Source: Cheilinus undulatus (lineage: Eukaryota; Chordata; Actinopteri; Labriformes; Labridae). Taken from it: a stretch of DNA of 64,000 bases. Below the pieces are notes generated by a model that saw only the letters and a list, made by a program, of their open reading frames with translations, had not been told where the DNA came from and searched no databases. The DNA lies in contig NC_054886.1 of the NCBI RefSeq assembly GCF_018320785.1, positions 10,477,207-10,541,206 of the forward strand, written 5' to 3'. Made by a program: the position numbers and the translations under genes. Of this stretch, positions 1 through 12,600 are shown in pieces. Positions within the stretch are counted from its first letter, which is position 1; the number at the start of each line of letters is the position of its first letter.

Positions 1-500
1 TGAAATCATGCTGAAAAACAGGCTGAAATCATACTAAAACAAGGCTGAAATTGTGCTAAAAAAACATGCTGAAAAATTGATGAAAATAGGCCAAATGTGC
101 GCAAAAATATTTTGAAACAGGCTTAAAACATGCTAAAAATGCAGAAAACATGTGAAAAGATGTTGAAAACTGGCTGAATTTTTTCACACATGCTGAAAAA
201 ATGCTGATAACTTGCTGAAAAGAGATAATAGCATGTTGGCGGTAAACGGGCAAGAAATGCATAAAACCAGCTTAGTACAACTACGTGGGTAATATTGCAG
301 TGAGTAGCTGAAAAAGTTGCTGAAAAGCATGTTAAATAATGCTCTATGCATGCTGTTTAAAATGCTGGAAGACCATTGGAAAAAATCTTGAAACCACGCT
401 AGAAAAAAAGCTAAAAAAATGTTGAATAAATGCTAAAAAAAAAAAAAAAAAAGAAAGAAAAGCTAAAAATTGCCAAAAACAATGAGAAAAACGCTGAAAA
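1..500. repeat. Low-complexity tandem repeat of short CTGAAA-type units
   Basis: The stretch is built from short, diverged copies of a roughly 15-base unit resembling ATGCTGAAAAACAGG, with an A-rich run at about 434-452. The open frames it creates on the minus strand are Phe/Ser-rich and repetitive, so they are not genes. It lies in the map4k2 intron downstream of exon 3 on the minus strand. Confidence 0.7.
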
Positions 501-571
501 AATGCTGGGAACATACCGTAGCAGTCTGACAAAAGAGCCTGTCGACAGGTCATAAACAGACTTGAGCTCAC

Positions 572-662
572 CTGTGGTAGCTGCCGAAATACGCCACTAT
601 GTTTTTGTGTTTGCACTCCTTCATCATAGTGATCTCCTGCTGGATGGACGTGATGTCGTCAC
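572..662 (-). CDS. map4k2: map4k2 coding exon 3
   Basis: This exon is 91 nt, from an acceptor TTTAG at 663 to a CAG|GTGAGC donor at 572. It completes the Gly codon split with exon 2 (phase 1) and ends in phase 2. It encodes [20 protein letters not shown] and then a segment ending IVAYFGSYH, covering helix C and strand 4 of the kinase N-lobe. The 546-nt intron up to exon 2 (663-1208) shows nothing recognisable. Confidence 0.88.
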
Positions 663-3600
663 CTAAACACACATAAAAACACAGACACATTTAGTGTTTT
701 CTCTGACAGCAGCTCAGAGTTCAGGCTTAATTACAGACCAGTAAACTACAGGGTTGGACCACTGGGAGAACTGGTGAATCAGGCTGAATATGAGGCCTCG
801 TCAGAGTCTGTATTTGACAGAATCATAGTAACATCCATCTCCAAACTGTGTTGGAACCAGATCAGGAACCACCATCAAAAAAGACACTGCAATCATATTC
901 TACTGATGCATACTTAAATATCTGCTAAAACAAGGTAAATATGGCTCTCTGTTTATTACTTTTCTGTCCATTTTAGCCAAAAAAAGAGGTTAATCTTCTA
1001 TTCTTTAGATTCTCTGTGTGAGAGGTGACACTCAAAGCCCTGACCTGTTAACATGCAGACGGGGCCACCATGCACTCAGTCTGAAAATGCTGTTACAGAA
1101 AAAGACTTGGTTCCTGAGATTAGACTTACTGGTTCGCAGAGCTTAAGTACAATAATACTGAACAAGCAAAACCGAGCTACATGTGTGAAGTAAGAACTCT
1201 GAACAAACCTGGGTCGAGCTTGACGATCTTGATAGCTGCCAGTTCAGACGTGCGGATGTTACGAGCCTGAAAAGGAAAGAAAAACACAATAAATACATAG
1301 CCAAGTATGAGGAGGGAATATTACTTATTTTGGCCACTGATAAGCTCTGCCGTTCAAGACAGCACTGCTAGCCGGTATAGCTGAATTTAGCACTAGAGCT
1401 GCACACGTGTGCTACCTCATTTTGTCTTGCTGCTCTGATTGGCCCATCCTGAATGTGACAGAACGTTTGTCCAACAACTGCAGAGATTTTTTAAATGCCC
1501 AAACGCTTTCCATGGGAGTTTCTCAGATGAATATGAAATATATTCATGCAGTATATGATCTGGTCCATCTGGTGTGTGAGATTAAATGTACAGAGCTAGG
1601 TAAAATTAAAACAAACAAAAAAAAAAGCAGAGAAGCAGAAATCAATTCCCACCTAGAAAAGCACTCAGAGAGCACAGACCTCGCCATTAGCCCTATCTCC
1701 CAATAGTGAAGAATCCTTTAAAAAATTCCTGGATCCGTCCCCGTGTGCCCCCACCACGGCATTCACCCATTACTCCCTCCCCAGTGGGGTGGGGACATGG
1801 TGAGGTAAAGCATTGGCTTTGGTACGGGTGGATTGTCGTGGTGGAAACATTGCCTGCCGGTGCCAACAGATGCACTGACAGTCTCACCTATGGTCTCACT
1901 GGATGACTGGAAGTCACGGCAGAGGGTGAATATTCCTCTATTCCTCCCAGCATTGTGAGAGTTTTTGCTACAATTTTCTGTCTTTCTCTCTGTTACACTC
2001 TGACTCGTCTCCTCGACCGGGCATGCGTCTTTCAAACTCTAAACTCATAGCGTGGTGAATGTACAGGTCACAACTTGTCCACGAGAGCGTTTTGGAGTTG
2101 TTGGATTGTGTATTTGATGAGTTTGATGAGGGAAAGCCAGAATACCGTCTGCTTACATTGAGTTGGCACAACAGGTCCGAACTCGGCAGCGCCGATCTAA
2201 AAATAGCTTGCACCGACAACTGACGGTAACGAACCTATTACTAAGACTATAGGAATTATGGCAATGGGCGAATTTGCCAAAATTTTGAAGTATCTCTTTG
2301 GCGATTGCTCTGTTACAGCAGGAGCTGTAGCCTGTCTACCTGTTAACAGCTTTTTCACACATTCACTAACTTATAACCACATTCAAGCAATAAGATCTAA
2401 CATACACACCGTATGTGATGCCGGTTTATGACATGCATGTCCTACATGTGTTTATCTCACTGGCCATTGGATTTTGGCTCTCAATAAGCATCTAACCATA
2501 CAGTTTTCATATCATAATCTTTTAAATCCCTCATGACCCAATCTTTCCGCTTGACTGCTGTTCACTTTTTCCCCCCTAAGAGGGCGGGGCTGGTATCGTT
2601 TGGGCAAAGTACCCGGATGGATTGCTCCTAAGAAGCTATAGAAAATTTTGAGGTTACCATGACCCCACAGGTTATAAGACTGCAGTGACCTTTGAAAACA
2701 AAATATCATCAATTGCTATTATTCTTGCTTCTGATGTAGAGGCAAAAGATGTGTACAAGACAGGAGTGTAATACAGATTTCTCCATAGTGTGTTGTAGCA
2801 TATAAAATTACATTTACAGTAATTGTATAATATGGCATACTGTCTTGTATGGGGTTGCATGATTTGAGAATTTTTCACGTAATAAACGTTGAGTCGACTC
2901 CGACTAGTCATTAATAAAATCATGAATGAAACTACAGCAGAAGGGAATAGTTTAAAATAACAAACATATATATTGTGCAAATCATAAATTATATCCTCCT
3001 AACAATGGGCAGCTTACAAACATTTTTGGTGTAAGTGCAAACAACAAAAGGTTAATATGGTATGTGACATAGAATTTACAAAAAAAAAACAAAAAATCCT
3101 GATGCATTTGTCACTAGATTTCTACACTCACAGAAATATTTAGGCCTCATTGCATACAAAAATCCATCCATTTGAAATACTTACATTTACCATAAACAGG
3201 CCAATCAACTTTATGTGCTGCATATTTGTCACTCATTTGTAATTGAAACAATTAAGAATGACATTTATGTAATAATACCAATAAACCCAATGTGTTTTGA
3301 ATGGTACTGAAATCTTTATGTAAACCTGATGTAAGACAGTCTCATAAATTTTACCTAAATGAATCTTGGTTGATCCACAGCTTGTCATATTTAAACTATA
3401 TTCATACATTTTAACTGATTAAATTTAATTGCTTTCACAATTAACAGATTTATGCTGATTTTAAGGAATTTGAATGAATTAATTCGAAAAATTTAATCAT
3501 TAAATAAAATCAAATAGATGTAAATACTTAAAAATAAACTATGCCATGATTCATTTTTCTGAGTGTAGGGAGGCACATAATATACCTTACCTGCCATCTA

Positions 3601-6600
3601 CCTGCCAACAATTTAGAAAAATTACAATGATATTGTGTTTGTATAACATCCTGCAGGTGTAAATTGGTGTACTCTGAGTGAAATCCATGCATTATCATCA
3701 TGGTCCATCACTTTACTACAGCCAAAGAATGTTCCAGAAAAATGTGGGAAACACGTGTTAGTCCAGTATTTCTCTGATATCAAATCCTTTATCAGGTGAG
3801 TCACATTTCCAACAATGCTGCCCAGGAAGGACTGAGTAAAATATGTATCAACACATGATTTCTATCAGCTGCATAAACCAATATCAATGCAGCTTAATTC
3901 ATTCATTTATGAAGCATGTAAATACACAGATAAAGCTGCTCAGAAGTGGTACAAAAAGAAACTAAGAACACGATTCAACTAAAAACAGAAATTTAATAAG
4001 ACAAAAATGTTAGACATCAATAATGTGCAGAAACAGAAGGGATGAAGCTGTTTAAAATCAGGTAAATGGATTAAGGCTGTAATAAAACTTCATGCTAACA
4101 GCCTGATTATAAAGATAGCTCTTTAATTTCCTGTATTAAAGCTGAGACTCTCAGACAGAGCAGGATAAGATCAGGAGGTCTGACTCTGTTTTTTTTAACA
4201 TCTGACCCATCCAGATCAACCTCATTCCTTAAAAAATAATCCTTCCTGGAGTTGTAGGCTGAATCCAAGTGAGAAAAATGTAGGTAGCTGCCTTCTGTGC
4301 TTAAATTAAGTCTTTTAGCTAACATCATCCACCTCAGGCTATTTTTTAAGGAAAGCGCTAGTTGATGGATTATCATAAATGAAATCAATCATTTACAGAC
4401 TTTAAAGGCCTTTTGAAGCAGATGTCATTAAAGAGATAACATTATGTGTTAAAATTAGGCAATAGTAATACTATTATATGTGATAAATATACAAAATTGT
4501 TAAACATGATGTCACACCTAAAGTGTTGCATTCACAGAGGGATATACAGGTGGATTTCTCTCTCCTGTGCTGTCCATGGACGGCATGCTTGCACAACACT
4601 AGGACAGGACTAAATGAGGGGCTGATGAAGTTTAACCTCAAACTAAATCTTCCAATAACTGCTCCTAAAGTCTTTAAACTTCTGGAGCTCTGCCACCAAC
4701 TGCATCAAAAAAAGAAACTGGCAAACATCCAGAGATTTAAAGACAAAGGACTTCTAATCAGTTTAACCTCTATTGGATAAAAAGGTCTGACCGTGTTTTG
4801 TGTCCTCAGGTCTCAGACAAGCACAGAGTGAGTCAGAGTCACACAGATCAGACCAGGAAACAAAGTCACTGACATCTGGACAATTGTGAGAAAATATCAG
4901 TTTATTTTGGGGTCAGAGAGTCATCTTAAATATTGAATCATGCCAGCTTTAGGGTGTGTTTCTTTTGTCTTCATTACTCAGAAATTCTGTGTTGACGTCA
5001 TTCAAAATACGCCCCGACAGAGCGTAAGTCAGAGCAACCCTCAGGACCCTCAGTAACAAGATAATATCACTTGGATGTGACATCTTCCCAGTTCTGACAT
5101 CCAACCTCCATGGTTAATAACCACTACGGCAGAAACGCCAAACAGAAAAGGAAATCCAGCTGGAAGTCGTTTAATCCTCAGGCATCACTAGGGACATTTT
5201 TGTCCATTTGGGCAGTTAATCAGTCCTGGGTATGTCAAACAATAGCCAAAATATTGACTTTGATGCATTACCTTTTCGAGTCACTTGTGGACAAAAATGG
5301 CCCATTGACTCCCATTCAAATCACATTTTTTGATCTTTAAGTAATCAAACTGGCATTTAAAGGGTTAAAATCCTCAAAATGATTGAGTGTTTGGTAATTT
5401 TGAGCACAGCTGGAGTTGTTTAAGAGTTTTATGCAAAAAAAGCAGAGAAATATTAATCTGTTAAGTTTTTATAGCAGTTTTTTGGAAGTGGACGTTTCTG
5501 TCCCTAATGGCTTTAAAGGATAGTAAATTAAAGTGATGCCCGAGGGTTAACCTCTGACTGCATTTGAACTAAAGAAAAAGGTCAGGCTCTAAAAATGTGA
5601 TATTAGCTTGGCTTAGAAAGGAGCAACAAAGGACAACCTAGAGTCATATCACCATCAATACATCCAGACTGTCTCCACACATGTGGATGAAGTGTGGAGC
5701 CGCCGACAGCTCTCAGGCCTCATTTATAAAACAGTATACATGCACCAAAACCCCAGAAATGGCATACCCCGAAACTAATTTAGATTCATACACACGTCTT
5801 CACGAACTCTCCCTCTATAAATCCTGATCCACCTGAAAATGTGCTCACATTGATCTGCCTCCCATTCTGTCCTCTACCTGCCTTAATTCAACCTTAAACA
5901 GCTGATGTGAAGCTCCTGATGAATAAAAATGAATAAAAAAGAGCCAACAGATCAGAGGTTTTCAGGGGTTAACACATTTTACTATCAGGTATGTTTTTTA
6001 CAGATCACATACTCCGTGTGAGTAGTGGCATCAGCAACTTCAGGCCCTGTTTTGTGCCTGTTTGTAAATGAGACCCATGGACTGATTTAACCCCAGTTAT
6101 GTTATTAATTTTAATAACAAAGTCAGACTAATAGACCTTAATAAATATATAAATTATTTATTTTTCAAGATTAACATGGGGCTTTTTATGCATAAAGGCA
6201 TATCAATTGAACTGTTCTCCTGATCACAGGAAAGTTTGTGCGCAGGATCCCTCAGATCTTACTGAGATTTTTAGCATCTTTTGTCTCTTTGTTTTGGTTT
6301 TATGGCCATTTCTGATATCTCACTTTAACAGCCTGTTTTCATGTGCTTTGTTCAGTTTAACTTCTCCATTCATAGCCCATGCTTTCTCCTCTGTTAAGTA
6401 GGAAACACGGAGGAAGAATGATCAAAGTACAGCACAGTTTCCTCCCCCCTCCTCATTATGTAAGTGTGGCGTTCGCTGTTATTTCAGGCTCTCCATGTTC
6501 AACCAGAGACTGTAAACCCGCTCACAGATGCTTTTTTTTTTAAATCGGTGTTGTCACAGGAAGTTCTGCGGCAGAACAGGAAAGAAAACAGGACGTGAGT

Positions 6601-9600
6601 GCAGCTGAAGCTCAACTTGGTTTGTTGTCAACATTCGGTGAGTGAATATGAGACACTGTGACGTCAGTAGGCAATGGATGGTGGTGAATAATGTTCCCGG
6701 GAAACATTAAGGAAGTTAAAAACAAGTCTAAAGAGTCAGAAACAATGTGAAACTTCACCTCTGATGTCTGTGCATCAGTAAAGGTGTCCCTATACGTCCT
6801 AAAAACACTGAATACTGAGGTTAAATTATCCTTTGTCCATAAAAGAAAGCAGGATTGACATAATTATGGTACTAGATTATTTTATTGTGCATTTATTTCC
6901 ATAGTCAGGCAAAAAAAACTGTTCCAAAAAAAAGTTGGGGCGCTGTGTAAAATGTACATAAAAACAGATGTCAATGACTGTCAAATCTCATAAGCCCATA
7001 TTTTATTCACAATACAACATAAACAACATATCAGATGTTGACTGAGACATTTTATCATTTCATGAAAAATATTAGCGCATTTGGAAATTTGATGGCAGCA
7101 ACACATCTCAAAAAGGTAGGGACAGGGCAACAAAAGGCTAGAAAAGTAAGTGGTACTGATGAAAAACAGATGGAGGAGCAATTTGCATGTACTGAAAATC
7201 ACTGCATGGGCTCAGGAACACTTCCAGAAATCACTGCCTGTCAACACAGTTGGCTGTGCCATCCACAAATGACAGTTAAACCTGGATCATGCAAAGAAGA
7301 AGCCATATGTGAACAGGATTCGGAAACATCACTGTCTTCTGAGAGCCAAAGCTCATTTAGAATGGACTGAGGCAACATGGAAAACTGTTCTGTGGTCAGA
7401 AGAATCAGAATTTGAAATGCCATGTCATGTGGACTAAAGAGGAGAAGGACCATCCAGCTTGTTATCCTGGCACAGTTCTAAAGCCCGGGGTTGAATTAGT
7501 GCCTGTGGCATGGGCACTTACACATCTGGAAAGGCACTATCAATGCTGAAAAGTAGAGAGAGGTTTTAGAGCAACATTTGCCCCCATCCAGATGTCTCTT
7601 TCAGGGAAGGCCATGACTATTTCAGCAAGACAATGCTAAACCACATACCAAAACCATCACAACAGCATGGCTTCACAGTAGAAGAGTCTGGGTGCTGAAC
7701 TGGCTTGCCTGCAGTCCAGACCTTTCACCAATAGAAAACATTTGGAGCATCAGAAAAGGAAAGATCCAGCAAAGAAGACCCAGGACCGTTGTGCAGCTAG
7801 AATCTTATATTAGACAAGAATGGGACAACATTCCTCTCCCAAAACTCTAGCAAATAGTCTCCTCACTTCCCAGGCGTTTACAGACAGTTCAATGCTACAC
7901 AATGGTAAACATGGCTCTGTCCCAACTTTTCTGGAATAGGTAGAACAAAAACCTGCAGAGTGAATAGTTTCACCGTGTTAGAACAGGACTAAAGACAATC
8001 TTCATTATTTGTGTGTATTTACTAGTGAGCTGACAGTTTTTCAGTGTTTTTGAGGACAGGTGAGATTCTGATGGTACACCTGAACCTCAGACTAATGAAG
8101 GTGAGTGGAAACTCAGTGAGGATGCTCAGGAATATTAACAAGAAATACAGAACAGATGAGGGCAGAGATATAAAGAAAAGAAGGATGGAGCAGATGCTTC
8201 AAGTCCAAAAACAGTGAAAGAACTGCTGAAAATCTCAGAGGAATCAGCGAGAATTTAAACAGAATAAGAAAGTGAGAGGAGATGGAGCAGATCCTCGGGG
8301 GAGATTTAAACAAAGAACCAGATTCATGAGGCAGATTTTTTATGAATCACATCCAAAAGCATCCAGACACCAAACCAGACATCCGAGTAAACATCAGACC
8401 TCAGAGTTAATTCATAGAATTAAAAACCCTCAAAGCAGACGATAATTAGATCCAGACCAGGACTGGAGCATCATTCACTAATAATGAACTCTGCTCTAAA
8501 CCTCCATGTGAATTTCAACTATTACAGCTTTATGTTATTGAATTCAAGTCAAATTTTCAGACAAAAGAATAGAAGAGAATAAAGCAGCAGGTAAAATCCA
8601 GTTTCTATCAGGAGATTTTATAGGGCACTATAGGATCTGTGTCTCGTTTTAAGTGAATTATTGAAGAAGGTGAACCCCCTCATCCTCCTCATCTCCATCA
8701 TCATCATTTATTTATTTAATTTGTCTGAAAACCCAGACAAACCCTGGGGTGACCCCGTTTACAACAGACCCAGGGTTCAACAACAACTGAAAGAAACAAA
8801 AGAGACATCAAGATGTTTCTACTGAAATGAAGAGGAAAAACAAGAAAAACACAGAGCTGCATGATTGATACACACATCTGGAAGATGAACAATGTCTTGA
8901 AGGGGAACGTTCAGCAGGGGGTCAAGAAGAAGTGCTGGGCTGGTTTCTGCGGTTGTGTTATTCATAGAAACCTGATGTTTTATTGGTGTGAGTGCTTGCT
9001 TCATAAAAATGTTGGAATATAAAGAGGGTAAAGAGTACTGGGGACAAGTTTAACCATTAAAAAGTGACCGCTGACCTCCAGAGTCTAATCAGTTCACCCT
9101 CCTGTCTATGGTCTAATTTGTGCCAAGTTTGACAAAAATCTCAGAATGCATTTTTGAAATGTTGAGCTCACGGGATTTAAAGCCACAGTGACCTTTGACC
9201 CCCAAACTGTATTGAGTTCATCCTTGAATCAGAGTGGACGGCAACATATTCGAAGAAAATCACTCAGAGAGATCACACTCACAAGAATGGCATGGATGGA
9301 TGTGGCAGAGATGGACCAATGGATAAGGAGACTGACGTATGGATATAAACAACATTATGGACAGACATACTGACAGATGGACATATGAACTATAAGGCAG
9401 ACTGACGTATGATTAGACCCATGTATGGACATACGGAGAGACAAACAGACGAATGTATGGACGGACAAACCGATAGACGGGCGGACAAAAAAATGGACAG
9501 ATAAAAGATGATGTATGGACAGACATGACCAGATTAACCTATAGACAGACAGACCTAAGACAATCATTCGAACAGTTTGACATATGGATGGACAGATTCA

Positions 9601-12600
9601 AATATGGATGGACAGACTAATGGACAGACATATGGTCAGATTAACGTTTAGATAGATGGACCTAAGACAATCATTTGGACAGATGGACATATGGATGGAT
9701 AAATGGACAGCTGCTTGAAGGACAGACAGATAGTCTTATGTACAGACGACAAAAGGACAAACCGATGTATGGACAGATGGACATAAAGATGTCAGTTTGG
9801 ACAGGTGGTAACATGGACAGACAAACTGACTAAAGTAAGGGTAGAGGTATGGATGGGCAAATAGACAACAGATGTATGGACAGACATATGGTCAGATTAA
9901 CGTTTAGATATATGGACCTAAGACAGTCATTTGGACAGATGGACATATGGATGGATAAATGGACAGATCTAAGAAGGACAGACAGACGAATAGATAGATG
10001 TATGGACAGATGGACTTATGGACTTATGGACATGTGGATGATGTTTGGACAGGTGGTAACATGGACAGAGAAACAGACAAAGGTAAGGATGGGTGGTACC
10101 ATGGACAACAGACATATGGACAGATGTATAGACAGACTGATGGATGGACAGAAGGACAAAAAATAGGCAGATGTTTGGACAGATGAACATAATGACAATC
10201 AACCATAACACAATCATTTGGACAGCTGGACATATGAATGGACAAATAGACAGATGTATGGATAGATGAACGGACATATGGATAAATGGATGTGTGGATT
10301 GGCGTTTGGACAGATGGTAACACGGAAGGACAAACAGACAGAGGTAAGGATGGACAACCTGAAGACCTGAGTCCTCCACCCTTGACTTAGGTCTGTGTGG
10401 AGGCAGAAGGATTATGTGAGGTTTATGGGATTATGAGAACAGTGCTGGGCAACGGATGACTTTCAGTATCAGTTATGAAATAAATGCGATGCAGCAATCA
10501 CTCAAAAAATCATTCATTTTATGTATTTATCAATTTTATCTGCTGTATTTGATTTTTCCTTTTTAACATATTTGATTGTAAGTAATGCTTGTTAGTCAAC
10601 ATGTTCAAAAATGTAATGGGCATTAAAGTTCAATAAATACTCATGAGGTAGACGTTAGAAAATCAGTGAGTAATCGTGATTAACAATTATAATCATAATC
10701 TCAATATCAGTTAAAATAATCATGATAAGGATTTTATCAATTATCAAACACATGACACCTAAAGACATTTTTATCTTCTCCTTATAGTGGTCACATCTCA
10801 GGCATCAGAATCGTTTTCATCAGATAAATCAGTTTGAATTTAACAGGAAGTGTTAACAAATATAAAGCATAAAGTCGGACATTTGTGGATATCAATCCTG
10901 TATTTTCGACCTTTATAACTTGTGCTTGTTTCTGTAAATGTCTCATGTACTCAGCATGCATCCTGCAGAATCTCTGCAAAATAAAGCATGTTAAAACTTC
11001 ATTAAACTGTGATATTTTTATGGTGGCTTATAATGTGAATTTAACCTGCAGCTCTCTCTGGTTTCTGTCAGGTTTTTGCATAAATAAGTTCAAACTCAGA
11101 CATTTTATAATCAGCTTCTCGTCTTCATGTCTCACTGCTTAAATCCTTAAATATGAGAATAAAGTGACTCATCGTTTAAAGGGACAGAGTTCAGAACTCA
11201 GAAATGTATTAAAATGGTACAACTAGAAGAATGTGCTGTATGAGTTTTATTAAAATACATTTATTCCATTTCTTTTCTAGATTTTTCACATGACAGCTGA
11301 ATGCATCTCCAGGAGATCCAGCTGGAACTAGCCAGGAGGTTAAAGGTCAGCTCTGAGAGGAGGAGTTAGTCTGAATGACAGCAGTGTGAGGGGTCCTTAA
11401 AGCCCACATGGTCACATGACCAGTCTGGACTCAAACCCACAAACAGCAGCAGGATATAAAGTCTGATTGTCTGGAGATCCTCTCATAAGACATGGGCTGG
11501 ATCTCTGCAGAGCTACATGTTACAGTAACAACAAAGATCAGCAAAGATCAGACTTTTAGGGCAGATATGATCTTTTAGTTAAAACTACAGGAGTCTCAGT
11601 GTTCATTTGTCTTTATCTCTGCAGAGCAGGATTGAAACAAAAACATTAGGCTTATCTGCTGTGAAACAAAATGCTGAAAATGAACTGAAATCAATCACTT
11701 CCTGTTTGCCCTGATGAACTTCTATTTGTAAAGCATCTGAAATTGAGCAGCAGAAGTGATGTTCCTTTTCTGAAAAGCTGCAGGAGAAGAACCAAGCTGA
11801 GTTGACTTCATTTTGATAGAGGACTGTAAAAACTTCAGTTAAGCCAAAATGGCAGTACCAGTGTTGTCCAGTACAATCCACGCAGGGGTCACAGGTGGGC
11901 TGGAGCCTATCCCAGCCTATCCCATGCACGGGGAGAACATGCAAACTCCGCACAGAAAGGCCCTGACCGGGAAGCGAACCAAGGACCTTCTTGCTGTGAG
12001 GCAACAGCGCTGACCCCTGTGTAGCCCTGTCCAGTATAATCACAACTGTAAATTTGTACCAAATCCTGCAGCAGTATGTCAACCATGCTGCTTTATTATA
12101 GGAGTGAACAAAGGTGGATCATTTCTGACCCTTAAAACAACACAACGGTGAATCGTTCCTGATAACCAGGTTAAACTGGGGCTCAAACTTTCAGCCGGTG
12201 CATCAGCCTGCTGTGAGTAAAGAAAAAAGAAACAATACAAATTCTTGGTGCAGGATGCACGAGGCTCTGGGCGGGTTAGCAGCACAGGATGTTTGCATCC
12301 TGACACACATACACTCTCAGATTCTGGTTTTTAGGTTTGAGTACAAGGAGGTAAATTCAGTGATTTGTTCAAGCCTGTCAGCTGTTTGTGTCAAGCCATT
12401 TCTAAGAAAAAACAAATTCATGTTTCTCATCTTTCACCCTGTTCCACCTGATTATTTCCTACTTTATCTCCTCCTCTACAACAATAAACTGATTATCTTT
12501 GGGGTTTAAGATGCATTAGGATGTCTTCCTGTGCTTTGAGCAACTCCAATTCTTCACAGTTTTATTGTCAGTTTTATTGAATGAATGAATTCAGGAAAAA

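Noticed and set aside
9849..10379. Overlapping 99-136-codon frames on both strands
   Set aside because: They are translations of the GGACAGA minisatellite (MDRWTYG or [10 protein letters not shown] patterns), with open frames on both strands.
11603..12082. 159-codon minus-strand open frame
   Set aside because: It crosses an L2-type LINE fragment in antisense and has no conserved motif.
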